DNA of 56,761 nucleotides from Rhypophila decipiens (taxonomy: Eukaryota; Ascomycota; Sordariomycetes; Sordariales; Naviculisporaceae), in assembly GCA_033297075.1 (NCBI GenBank), contig MU858269.1, positions 1 to 56,761 on the forward strand, written 5' to 3'. The translations under genes and the position numbers were made by a program. Below are positions 32,582 through 42,688 of this stretch, piece by piece; position 1 is the stretch's first letter, and every line of letters starts with the position of its first letter. The notes beneath the pieces were generated by a model. The model searched no databases. It was not told where the DNA came from and saw only the letters and a program-made list of their open reading frames with translations.

Positions 32582-33295
32582 TTATAGTGACTTGGTAATT
32601 GTGCTCCTAAGTTCAACGCCTGTTTTCTCCCTGTTGTCACGTTGTGACAACTTGTTTATGGTCGCTGAATCTGCAATCACAGGTCTATAGGCAGTAGTGG
32701 TTGGCTGGCACGCAACCTTGGACATATCGCGAACAAACAGGCACGGGCTATTTGCCGCTATTGATATCGGTGCTCCAGTTCTGTGAATATTTTCAATGAC
32801 AACCCAGCCTGAAGCTAGGGTGGTGGTTGCACTCCAGTGAAAACGAGAACCTGCATACACATCATCACACCGAGAATGCTGCCTTCTTATCAGGCGAGAC
32901 GACTTTATATCCCATGGTATTATAAGCTGACGAGGGAAAAAATCTTTTGATCGCTCGGAGTTAAGTTCCCGGTTCTCAAGGAGCGCCGTGATCAATATAG
33001 CGAGTTCGTCTGCTCGAAATAATAACCTCGCACCAGGTACCTGACCCCCTGCCAGAGTAAGATTGACAGTTACAGCGGAATCATGTACGTTGTCCAGTGA
33101 ATTCGGAGGCGTCCTTGGCCTAAGCTGCCAAGGCTGCTTGTTAATGATTTGTATTGCAGATATTTGGCACCACCTCCTTGACCTCCGCTGCCAAGGCTGC
33201 TTGTTAATGATGTAGTATTGCTGATACATGGGCCGCCTCCTCTTAGTCAGGCCCTGTTTCTGGCACGTTGATACCGTGGGCCTGGTCATGACCAT
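32582..33295 (-). CDS. uncharacterised ORF, 237 aa
   Basis: Begins with ATG at 33295. The N-terminal part is encoded by an imperfect tandem duplication that repeats (Y/Q)IINKQPWQ. The central section (VTVNLTLAGGQVPGARLLFRADELAILITALLENRELN) looks protein-like, but no domain is recognised. It could be a real orphan gene or a relic. Confidence is limited because the start lies in repeated DNA. Confidence 0.35.
   Translation of the reverse strand: MVMTRPTVSTCQKQGLTKRRRPMYQQYYIINKQPWQRRSRRWCQISAIQIINKQPWQLRPRTPPNSLDNVHDSAVTVNLTLAGGQVPGARLLFRADELAILITALLENRELNSERSKDFFPRQLIIPWDIKSSRLIRRQHSRCDDVYAGSRFHWSATTTLASGWVVIENIHRTGAPISIAANSPCLFVRDMSKVACQPTTTAYRPVIADSATINKLSQRDNREKTGVELRSTITKSL
33123..33252. 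repeat. imperfect tandem duplication, unit about 65 bp
   Basis: gctgccaaggctgcttgtta followed by atgat recurs at 33125 and 33188, with related downstream sequence (gtattgca/tgata and ccacctcc/ccgcctcc). Confidence 0.7.
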
Positions 33296-33426
33296 GGGTC
33301 ATGACACGTCTATCAAACTCCGAGGGACCAAGTGATTTCTGCTCTCTCTTGTTCCTCACCACCAGCTCCATCATCATCACTTTACGACACATCCAAAGCA
33401 CCAGCGCCTTGCGATTGTTAAACACC

Positions 33427-34661
33427 ATGCGTGGCGCACTTATTCACTTATTTCTTGTTGTGGTAACTCCCTTGGCCCAAGCCCAAAACCATCCATGGCA
33501 ATTCTTTCGCCGGAGCGGGTCTGGAGCATTCGTCATCACCCTGACTTGGGAGAAAGACCTCATCTCAGGCAATGTTGCAACCAGCGCCTGGGACGAAGGT
33601 GGTGAAGTTCTCCACGCCTACAATTGCGGCAATAGTCTGAAGCTCGGAGGCGAAACATACACTTTCACCTCCGACGACCAGGGGGCAGGTACCATCCAAA
33701 TTGGTGACCAGATCCACGAGATCAAGCTGGAAGGAGGGGACGGAGTTGCCTGCTCGCGTCGATAGTAAGTTTAGCAGACCCCTAAATGACCCTCGCGGCT
33801 TTTTCTTTCGATATATTGGGCGGTTGTAGCTGACGACGTATCATTACTCATTAGCAATGCTGAACATGCTATCACGGAGTGTGACGTACCTATTCCGTCC
33901 GAAGTCGGCCTTGGGACAGTCTCCCTACCGGGCGACAAGATTCTGGAGTGCTTCGCAGGTTCGGGAGAGCTTGATCGCTTCAAGTGGATTCCAGTCGCCG
34001 CCAGCCACAACAGCACGGATGGCCCGGCTAACGGATTCCCCCAAGATCAAGAAACGGCTGACGGCGCAGTCCCTGCTGGACTTGGGCGGCGACAGCGGTG
34101 CACCGAACTTGTATCTAAACGTGAGATCACGCATCCAAACCGAGATCCTCGCAAGTGGCGCAAGAACTGGCAAATTAGCGTATGTTTCTGTTTCCTTCTA
34201 CTTGTATTTTCACTGCTGCGTTCGGAAAACACGACTGGACGTGGTAAGCTGACGTAAGCATTGGACAACAGGACAACCTCGCATGCGGACTGCGCGACTG
34301 TCAAATCTCGGTCGAACAGTCCAAGACGGTGACGCACCAGGCCACCATCGGATTTTCGGAGTGGTTCTCGGGCGGCTACTCTGTTTCGTACAGCGACACG
34401 GTCGGGCAGACTTATGCCTGCTCGGGCAACCGCGGGGACACGGTGTGCGTCTGGAGCTGGGCACGGTACCAGGAGTACAACATCCGCTACCAGGTCCGAG
34501 ACGCTTGCGGCACCGTATACAGCACCCAGGAAAGGCGGTTCGCGTCGCCCCTCAAGCCCCTCAAGAACCACATCGGTTACTATTGCGTCGTGGCTACGTG
34601 CCGGAGCAAGGACCAGTTCTGGTGGGAGGACAGAGGTGCTGGCGTCCATGGCGGCGCCTGA
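33427..34661 (+). CDS. secreted beta-rich protein, aerolysin-like texture, 3 exons
   Basis: Exons 33427-33764, 33855-34179 and 34272-34661 encode 350 aa with consistent phases (introns of 90 and 92 nt, donors GTAAGT and GTATGT). The signal peptide is MRGALIHLFLVVVTPLAQAQ. The N-terminal half has short beta strands with Cys. The C-terminal half carries alternating Ser/Thr/Val strands (QSKTVTHQATIGFSEWFSGG, then YSVSYSDTVGQTYACSG), like the amphipathic strands of aerolysin-type pore-forming or related carbohydrate-binding proteins. Paired Cys suggest disulfides. No enzyme motif is seen. Size and architecture match the 351-aa protein at 40346, so the two may be distant paralogues. Function is inferred only. 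Confidence 0.7.
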
Positions 34662-36246
34662 GCATGATCTGGTTAGTTTCATTATGGCTCATGGCATGCG
34701 TCCCCTTACCCAGTAAACACCTCAGTGGTCGACAAGTGACTGTACTTAAGTCGTGGAATGACACACTGTATGACCTCATCTTCTTCGATTAATTCATTGC
34801 CCATGCTCATGGTTCACCTGATGAGGCCAGTCTGGGATGGCGGAGTGATTTATAATGGAGGTGAGAAAGATGACCAACTTTGTGTGGTGTTATAGATTTC
34901 ATGGCCGTTTCTCTGTAAGACTGGAACTCCTTGTATCGTCACAATTTCAAGCTTGTTCTTAATGACATTTAGACACCAAACCTTGAGAACAATGCTTCCT
35001 GATATATCAGTTAACCTTGAAGAGAAGAGAAACATGTATGTGCCTTTCGAGCACTTCTAAAAGGATTACGAAGAAGCGAAGTCAAGTCATGTAGGCACCC
35101 TTTTAAGTGGAATCTGACTAGGCCAAGCGAGGTTGGCGTGCTAAAAAGGTCAGTTCAATGGACTTCGACCTACTTGGACTGGCTAAATAGCTAGAAAAGT
35201 AGTGAGAAAGAGGCTATTCCGAGTTTTTGATAGGGTACTATCGGGTTAGGGTTAGGGCTAGGGTTATGTAAAACGGATCCAGTCAGTGAAGTACTTTAAG
35301 TCAAGTGGTATGTCTGAATTAAGTTGAACTAACTGTATTTCCGCCTCTTTCGATTTGATCGTGTCTAATGAAATTGCCTTAGCTTGAGAAAACTTGGCTT
35401 GTCCGGAGCCCTGCTATGTCCTTTTCATACATGTACCTCTCGGCACACATCATGATAGCAGCCGCCAATCAAAAACTCGATTTCGTTATATAAAAACTAC
35501 CCCTTTATGGGTTTGAACCATTCCAACCGTAATAATATACGTAGCCGATTGACTTGACAGTTCAATTGCTGATAGTTCAGGAGACATGACAGTTCTCAAT
35601 TCACGTTATAGTCCAGTTGAGTGTTATGGACTTCTTTCAACACCAAGAAAAATATCGCAAGATCTGCCTACCTATAGCACAGGGGGTAGTTTAGCCACAC
35701 TAGTGGCTTGGGGATTGGGTTGTGCCCGGCAGAGGTCCTGAAAAGGATTTTCTATGGACAAAGTGGAGCATTATAGCCTATGTTCTTGGCGGGGAGCAGG
35801 CTGACGAACGAAGAGTCTTTGCCAGGCCACGTGCTTATCATTATCTTTGACTACATGGGCTTTCCTTAGTGGGAAAGCGAGATAGCGGAACTAACTCGAG
35901 CATGTTATTAGCTACCGGCGTCCGGAAATATTGTTTGCAACTCCTAAAAGTACTACCTACCCCTCAGCAACGAGACATAATTCGGCGCATCAGCTGGGTC
36001 TATGCACTGAGCGCAGACGCCACAACGATTTCCAACAATCACCGCCAAGGATTCCTTCCACAGGACCCACTACATACATGCGGAAATCGATTTATCCCAT
36101 GCAGTGTGACCGGTCACCTTAACTGTACCATGGCATTGCATATCTCATGAGCGAGTTGCCATGGCTAGACCTTTGAAAAGAAACTTGCTCCCGTTCCCAA
36201 AAGGCTTTTTCCTCCCTCTCTGCCAGTCCCTCTTCCAAATATCAAA
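34662..36246. other. gene-free region with interstitial telomere-like repeat
   Basis: About 1.6 kb without a convincing gene. It contains telomere-type repeats at 35243-35266. The 3' part is the promoter region of the GMC gene. Confidence 0.5.
35243..35266. repeat. interstitial telomere-like repeats, about four TTAGGG-type units
   Basis: GGGTTAGGGTTAGGG followed by a CTAGGG variant and GGTTA. TTAGGG is the telomere unit of most filamentous ascomycetes. Confidence 0.8.
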
Positions 36247-38190
36247 ATGCGATCCCTTTTTCTTGGACTCGCCACTCTGGCGCCATGCTTTATCCCGGCC
36301 GCCATTGCGGAACCGGTTCCTCGCAACGTCATTCGCTCTCCATCCCAGCTCAGACCAAATTACGACTTTATTATCCTCGGCGGAGGCACCAGCGGCCTAA
36401 CCGTGGCTGACCGTCTGTCGGAAGCCTTCCCGGCCAAGACAGTGCTGGTGGTGGAATATGGCGACATCGAGTACGCACCGGGTTCGTTCGACCCGCCCGT
36501 GAACTGGCAACAGTCCGGCGCATCGGTCAACCGATGGGCCTTTAACTCGTTGCCAAACCCGGCCATGAACAACAAAACGGCGTTTGTAGCTCAGGGTCAA
36601 GTCGTGGGGGGCAGCAGTGCAGCCAACGGACAGTTTTTCGATCGCGGCTCCCGTCATGACTATGATGCCTGGGCCGAGGTGGGAGGGGACGAGTTCAGAA
36701 AATGGAATTGGAATGGCATCTACCCATTCTTCAAGAAGAGTGTGACATTCCATGAGCCGCCGCCATCTCTTGTCAAGCAGCATGGCTATACTTGGGACAT
36801 TGCGGCATACGGAGGCACAACTCCAATTCATTCCAGTTTCCCTCCTTTTCAATGGGCCGATACATGGGTGCTGCGAGACGTCTGGCAGGAAATGGGCATA
36901 AAGATAGCCAAGGAATGTGCCGGCGGTAACAAGCAAGGCATCTGCTGGGTGCCGACCTCGCAACAGCCCGTGACGGCCAGACGATCCCATTCCGGACTCG
37001 GCCACTACGCGGATGTGATTGCCAGCAGATCCAACTATGACCTCCTCGTACGCCACCAAGCCATCCGTGTCGTCTATCCCAAAGGCCTCAAGTCCGGGCC
37101 TCCTATTGCCCAAGTCCGCCCGGTGCCCTCATCTTTCTCCTCAGACCTCTTCAACCTCACCGCAAAAGCCGAAATCATCATTTCGGCCGGTGCCTTCCAC
37201 ACACCCACCATACTACAGCGTAGCGGCATCGGGCCTGCCCACTTCCTCCGCTCCGCCGGGATCCCCGTCCTTCTCGACCTTCCCGGTGTAGGCTCCAATC
37301 TCCAAGATCACACAGGCGGTGGTATCCGTTGGAACTACACCAAGCCATACTCGTCCTTTCCCATTCCGTCCGACCTTGCCAACAACGCAACCTTCAAAGC
37401 GGATTCCATCGCCGGCTTCAACGAGACCCCAGCTCGTGGCCCGTATACGCTAGCCCTCGGCAACGAAGCCATCTATGTCTCGCTCCCACGCATGACATCC
37501 AAATCCACTTTGTCGTCTCTTCTCCACAGGATCCATCAACAAGCTACATCTGTACCATCCACCGCTGCAATCCTTCCTCCCGGTCCCGACTACGGCTCCA
37601 ACCCATCCATGCTCGCCGGCTACAAGTCCCAGCTCCTCACACTAGCAACCCAATTCGCCAAGCCCGACTCTCCAACAATGGAGACCCCCTTTGCAACCTC
37701 CAGCGACGGCAGTCGTCTCGCCTTCCTCCTGCACCCCCTCAGTCGGGGCACAGTCCAAATCAACCTCACCAACCCTCTCTCACAACCTATAATCGACTAC
37801 CGACACGGTTCGAACCCCCTAGATTTTGACCTGCACATATCCCACATCCGCTATTTGCGTCAGGTATTCGACACGCCGACGTTTAAAAAATACGGGGCTG
37901 TTGAAACAGGGCCCGGAAAAGAAGTAGCTGACTCGGATGCGCTACTAAAGGAGTATATTAAGCAGGAGATCATCTTGTCGTTTCAGCACCCCTGCTGCAC
38001 GGCCGCCATGTTGCCGAAACATAAGGGCGGCGTGGTCGGGCCTGATCTCAAGGTGCATGGGACAAGGGGCTTGAGGGTCGTAGATATTAGTGTCATGCCC
38101 TTGATTGTTGGGTCACATACGAGTGCAACGGCGTATGCGATTGGGGAGAAGGCGGCTGATTTGATTATTCGGGAGTGGAAGGGACGCTAA
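36247..38190 (+). CDS. secreted GMC-family FAD oxidoreductase
   Basis: Intronless, 647 aa. Signal peptide MRSLFLGLATLAPCFIPAAIAEP. The ADP-binding loop is FIILGGGTSGLTVADRL (about residues 41-57) with the acidic end of the second strand replaced by VVEYGD. GMC signature parts are present: VVGGSSAANGQFFDRGS and SAGAFHTPTILQRSGIGP. The C-terminal catalytic pair is His in SFQHPCCTAAM (about 580) and His in GSHTSATAYAIGEKAADL (about 621). It has the full length for the family. It oxidises an alcohol or sugar-type substrate using FAD, or acts like related dehydrogenases and synthases in secondary metabolism. The substrate is not predictable. No cluster backbone enzyme is nearby. Confidence 0.9.
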   Translation: MRSLFLGLATLAPCFIPAAIAEPVPRNVIRSPSQLRPNYDFIILGGGTSGLTVADRLSEAFPAKTVLVVEYGDIEYAPGSFDPPVNWQQSGASVNRWAFNSLPNPAMNNKTAFVAQGQVVGGSSAANGQFFDRGSRHDYDAWAEVGGDEFRKWNWNGIYPFFKKSVTFHEPPPSLVKQHGYTWDIAAYGGTTPIHSSFPPFQWADTWVLRDVWQEMGIKIAKECAGGNKQGICWVPTSQQPVTARRSHSGLGHYADVIASRSNYDLLVRHQAIRVVYPKGLKSGPPIAQVRPVPSSFSSDLFNLTAKAEIIISAGAFHTPTILQRSGIGPAHFLRSAGIPVLLDLPGVGSNLQDHTGGGIRWNYTKPYSSFPIPSDLANNATFKADSIAGFNETPARGPYTLALGNEAIYVSLPRMTSKSTLSSLLHRIHQQATSVPSTAAILPPGPDYGSNPSMLAGYKSQLLTLATQFAKPDSPTMETPFATSSDGSRLAFLLHPLSRGTVQINLTNPLSQPIIDYRHGSNPLDFDLHISHIRYLRQVFDTPTFKKYGAVETGPGKEVADSDALLKEYIKQEIILSFQHPCCTAAMLPKHKGGVVGPDLKVHGTRGLRVVDISVMPLIVGSHTSATAYAIGEKAADLIIREWKGR

Positions 38191-38534
38191 ACTGATGTTA
38201 AAGTACAGCTATGGATGGGTGGACCAAGGAACTTTCATGTGTATACCATTGTGCCTGGGATGATACTCTTGATGTAGCCCTTGATTGTAGCCCTTGATTG
38301 AGTTTGTGGATAAGGTGATGCGACTCTGAATAAAAGAATGGTGCAGATAAAGAAGCAGCACTGAGTTCTGTACTAGAATTCAACCATCTGTGTTTCCTGC
38401 CCTCATGTCTTCGCGACCCCAGCTGTAATCCCCGCCCTATTTCTCAATCTCAAGCTTTCAACAAATCCTTGGGCAGGATTCTAGCAGTGGCAATGACGGT
38501 CTAGATCGCGATCCAGAAGAGTTAGTTGACTGCC
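38191..38534. other. convergent 3' flanks
   Basis: Terminal regions of the GMC gene (+) and the small secreted-protein gene (-). A near-duplicate tgtagcccttgattg occurs twice at 38273-38300. Confidence 0.4.
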
Positions 38535-38941
38535 CTAGCACTAAAAGTAAAGAACGAAGAAAGGAAGACGAGCTTACATCCATCGGGATAACCTTGCACC
38601 CGTCGGTAGAAATCTTGGTAATGTTGCTCGAGCAGCCGACATCGGCAAACAGCTCGACTGTCATGCCCTCCGCCTCGATATTCGTAAGGACCAGGTTGTG
38701 CGCCCAGCCGGCGTCGACGCACCAGAGCTCCTGGCCCGCCTCGCCCGAGATGCTTCCCACGTAGGGGTCGTCTTCCGAGGTAGGGCAGCCACTTTCGTAG
38801 TACTTGATTGACCTGTTGTTCAAGTTAGCCCCGGAATTTGTATCTTGCCGGAGGACGGACTTGGTGTATTTACCACGTTGCACTGGCTAGGTTGGTGAGG
38901 GAGGATGCCATGATCATGACCGAAGAAGGCGTGAAGTGCAT
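38535..38941 (-). CDS. small secreted cysteine-containing protein
   Basis: Exon 1 38874-38941 (MHFTPSSVMIMASSLTNLAS, signal-peptide-like). Intron 38813-38873 (61 nt, GTAAAT...AACAG), then exon 2 from 38812 (SIKYYESGCPTSEDDPYVG...). Four Cys (ESGCP, LWCVD, DVGCS, TDGCK) fit two disulfides. The 3' end is uncertain. A donor GTAAGC lies at 38577, but the nearest acceptors give introns of only 37-44 nt. Without splicing the frame runs to 38458. The mature protein would be about 80-120 aa. It resembles small secreted effector-like proteins in layout, not in any named family. Confidence 0.55.
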
Positions 38942-39201
38942 TTTGGCTGAATTGTTTTGGTTTATGAATAGTGGTGGCGATGGGGTCTTGGACTTGTAGA
39001 TGGGTTGTCGAGTTCTGGATGCGATGTGGCTGGATGAGAATGGGATATCTTGCGATTCTTATATATGCCAGTTTCTCCGCACCATTTACGACTCCAGGAT
39101 GCTTCACACTGAAAGCTCTGGCGTTTGTCTGTAGCCTCGGCGTACGTATCTTGCCCCGGACAGTTTGGACTGTAAGCTGAGAAGGCTGAACACCACTTGT
39201 G

Positions 39202-39950
39202 TTACCCCAAGTTACTCTCGACGACGTCATAGCTGACTGCCAGTCCTATGTCCTTGCCGCAGCTTGCAGCATTGGATTTTGGGTCAGATCCGAATTGGCT
39301 TGTCGCCTTCCATATAGAGAGGCAAGAGATTTCCCAAAACGGCAGCACGTGTTCCTTCTCGGAAGACAGTGCCGTCTTGTCTTCCGAACAAGGTTGCATA
39401 TCGACGTCAATTGTTACCTTTTCAGGAGGTCTCCCCTCTTGTTTACTAAATAATGCTCGGATATTGTCATGATTGGGTTTGCATCGTCTTGGTTTTGAAG
39501 CCCCAAGGCTGCACAAAATCCATTCAGGGGAAACACAGCTACATGCCCTCCAGGCAGCAGATACAGTCATCTTGGAGACGCCGATCTCGATCGACAAACA
39601 ACAAAGGAAATATAGACTCTGGATCGAGGATATACATGCTGCATCGGGTACCTGGATGATCAGTTGCGTAATACGATTGCCAAGAGCATGTTCGATCCTT
39701 CTCTGAATCCTTCCATTGACACAAGTTGGAGAACCTTCTCCACCAAGCTGTCTTGTCCTACCATTGACTCGGACTCTACAGTTGGGTCCGAGATGTGCCG
39801 CACATGTAATGTGGAGTTACTGACGTAATCTGACGTGACAGTTGCAACGAGGCTGTAATCTTCCGAGCGCCAAGGTTGACTAGTCCTATCATGGAATGAT
39901 CGCCCGGCAAACCGGCACCAGCCTCTCAGCCTCTCTAAGATCACAAACAA
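39202..39950 (-). pseudogene. possible degenerate coding region
   Basis: Two adjacent open segments in different frames (39660-39950, then about 39202-39673) both read protein-like: VATVTSDYVSNSTLHVRHIS, then QLIIQVPDAACISSIQSLYF leading into SIEIGVSKMTVSAAWRACS. No intron of normal length connects them. No domain was recognised. It may be a frameshifted relic or a missed multi-exon gene. Confidence 0.3.
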
Positions 39951-40345
39951 CGAGGAATGAACACAGGATGAAGCAACCAGTCTGCCATTCTAGACTACCC
40001 AAGATCACATCTGATTTTGGACTCTAAATGTAAATCGACCACCTTAACCGCCAAGATAGATTTCTCGGACTTTCAACAAGACGCCGTAGAATGCGGTGAG
40101 ACATTTCGTCATGGACTCGACAAACAGACATGCCTTCTATTTCCAGGCAGAACTGGAAACGATCTACCATCATGGCCTCGAAGAGGAAAGCCCAAGAGAT
40201 TCAGGCCAGACGCCAGAGATGGATATATAATTGCTCAACAGACTGCCTCAAGAGAACCTTTTGACTCGACAACATTCAACCAGTACTCAATCATCAAGAT
40301 CAAACCATCCAACAGCAGCAAAACACACCCAGTGACATCCACACC
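39951..40345. other. promoter region of the 351-aa secreted protein gene
   Basis: No ORF of interest. A TATATAA-like box occurs at about 40225 and an A/C-rich leader runs up to the ATG. Confidence 0.4.
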
Positions 40346-41459
40346 ATGATCGGCACCAAAGTCCTCCCCAAAATGGGCGCTCTCGCCTTCTTGAGCGGCG
40401 TCGCCCTCGTCCAAGCCCAAGAAGACGTCTTCAAGTTTTGCCCCGAGTCCACCTGCGGGGACTGCCCTGTGGGACTCACGTCGCAAGGAACCGGCTTCCC
40501 CAACTGCGTCATTTACAACTCGGACGATGTCTTTCCCGGCTTGGGCTTTACGGGCTCCGAGGGCGGGTAAGCAGTTTCTCGTTCTGTATCTCAATCTTTC
40601 TTCAGGTAACTAACAACCCCACAGAGGTTGGAAACCCTATCTCGACGTCGCCCAGCCCGACCCCAACTGCAAGACCCTCGTCAAGTCGCCCGCCTCCACC
40701 AGCGAAGTCGGATGCGGGTATCTGATTGCGGCCTTCTCCCAGCCCGTCTGCGCCGTGGTGGAGCTCGAATTGTCCTTCATGGTCCAGTTCTGCTGCGGCA
40801 TCGACGAGTGCAACGAAGCCGTCGGCAGCAGCAGCGCCTTTTCTGCAGCCGACTTTCCCGCCTCCTCCTCCTCGTCTCTCTCCACTGGCAAGAGAATCAG
40901 TACCCTTTCAGGCGGTGTCTTGCTCAAGTATCCCAACGGCACCGTCATTCCGCCGGCAGAGATGGGACCACCCCCTGCCGTCAAAAAGAGGTCATCACCC
41001 CGCAACTCAAACTCCCGCGTTACACGCCTCCGCAACAGGAGTACCCTACACAAACGCGACTGCGAAGAAGGATCCTGGAACCAACAAGAGGAATACACCC
41101 GACCGGCAGATAACACGCAAATAGTCAGCCGTAACGCCGTAGGCCCGGGAACAATTGAAATCACAGCCTCGCGCACGCAGAGCTATACGACAAGCATGAA
41201 CATTGGGTTCGCGGATATCCTGTCGTTTGGGCTCGGCTTCGAGGTCCAAGAGTCGTTCACCGACTCGACGGCGTTTAGCTTTACCCTCGAGGAAGGGCAG
41301 AGCGGGAATGTGGGCTTTACGGCCTTTTTGCGCTGTACGAGGGGATCTGGACGGTGTAACGATGGGGATGTTGAGGGCGAGATTTGTACGCCGCTTACGG
41401 TTGAGCAGGGTGGTCAGACGATTTTGGATGGAAAGTATGCGGTTGTCATTGACTCGTAG
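40346..41459 (+). CDS. secreted beta-rich protein, aerolysin-like texture, 2 exons
   Basis: Exons 40346-40566 and 40625-41459 encode 351 aa. The 58-nt intron (GTAAGC...CCACAG) joins in phase 2. Signal peptide MIGTKVLPKMGALAFLSGVA then LVQAQ. The N-terminal domain has many Cys (CPESTCGDC, CGYLI, CCGIDEC). A Ser-rich and basic linker (KKRSSPRNSNSRVTRLRN) follows, possibly a processing site. The C-terminal domain alternates Thr/Ser/Gly strands (ITASRTQSYTTSMNIGFADI, then FEVQESFTDSTAFSFTLEE), the pattern of an aerolysin-type beta-hairpin region. It is comparable with the protein at 33427 in length and order of parts. Role inferred: secreted pore-forming or antagonism protein. Confidence 0.7.
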
Positions 41460-41543
41460 TAGACTGGCATTTGTTTTGGTTTCGGGTGAAAAGAGGATGT
41501 TGGTGGGCGGAAAGTGGAGAGGATTGGAATTTGGATTTTTTTC

Positions 41544-42145
41544 AAGGGTGATTATCGGAACATCTCCATGTTTTAGTAAAAAACACACATATGCCGCCCT
41601 GACAGTGCCATGGCAGTTGGCCTGAAAACTGGCCCTGTAATCGTACAAAAACCCCGTTTTCCCGGGTATCGCACCATGCATGCCTAGCTATATTAAACCT
41701 CTAGCTATATGTACTAACTGTTGAATACAGTAGATTAATCGTTGTCAAATATCAAATGAAGCTATTATCAAATATTGAATAAAGTTATCGTCAGAAGCCA
41801 TTATCAGAAGGCATAGTTAGATAAAGGCATTGTCAAATAAAGCCATCGTCAAATAAAGCTATCGTCAAATAAAGCCATCGTCAGAAGGTATTGTCAGAAG
41901 GCATCGTCAAATGAAGCTATCGTCAAATGAAGCCATCGTTAAATGAAGGCATTGTCAAAGAAAGCCCTTGCTAGAAGGCCTAGTTGGCTTGGGGGGCTTG
42001 CATGTGCTTGTATGGGCGGTGCCCATGCATTTACGGCTTTTATGGCCAGAAAACGTTATTTGTATTGCCCGTGCCCATTGCAGCTGGTAGGGCGGTATAT
42101 ATGTGTTTTTTACCAAAACATAGGGGTGTCCCTACAATTACCCTT
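41544..42145. mobile_element. TIR-bounded non-autonomous element with internal minisatellite
   Basis: Inverted terminal segments of about 75 bp, 41544-41618 and 42071-42145, are alike at roughly four of five positions. Shared cores are AAGGGT, ATGTTTT, GTAAAAAACACA and CCGCCCT. Most differences are transitions. The 600-bp interior has no transposase. No clear target duplication was found, so the exact ends are uncertain by a few bases. Confidence 0.6.
41745..41970. repeat. minisatellite, unit about 16 bp
   Basis: Around fourteen degenerate tandem copies of the type gtcaaataaagccatc, with variants gtcagaaggcat and gtcaaatgaagctat. Confidence 0.85.
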
Positions 42146-42688
42146 TTTCAATGGATGGTGGTGTGTGATATATCTTTATGGGGCTTGAGACGTGATCCTG
42201 GGACCGAGAAGAAGAATGACGAGACGTAGTGTAGAAATAACTTCCCCTGTAACTCCTATAGCGGTTCAAGTGTTGGGCGGAGCCATCCATCCATCCATAT
42301 ATATCACTGAGCCAAACAAGCCTTTCGGTGATTGTAGTCATCTTTTGGTCGTGTGGTTCAGTGGTTTAGTTCCTTAGATCTAGTCTGTCCGTTATAATAT
42401 GAGGTGAAAATATCCAAGTGTGGAGAATGGTATAAGAGGCCTTTATAGTAGACTGCTCTCGTACACCCTTTGACAATCCAGTTCAAGGCTTGTACTCGAC
42501 TTGTCTGAACGAAGTTCAATGTTGTGAGGAGATAAGACATATACAGTCCTTGTCATTATGGGCTTTCTTCCCGTAACGCTGTGTGGGGAAACAATACCCC
42601 AGCCCAAACGACAAAGCACAACCTCCGTACAAACTAGCAACCGAGGACTAAGACCGAGATTACAGCAATGGGCAGATAAATAGATCGC
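42146..42688. other. intergenic, 3' flank of the HET remnant
   Basis: No coding frame is supported. A short ccatccatccatat run is at about 42285. Confidence 0.45.

Noticed and set aside
41745..41970. CRISPR-like appearance of spaced short repeats
   Set aside because: The units are contiguous degenerate tandem copies with no unique spacers, in a eukaryotic genome. It is a minisatellite.
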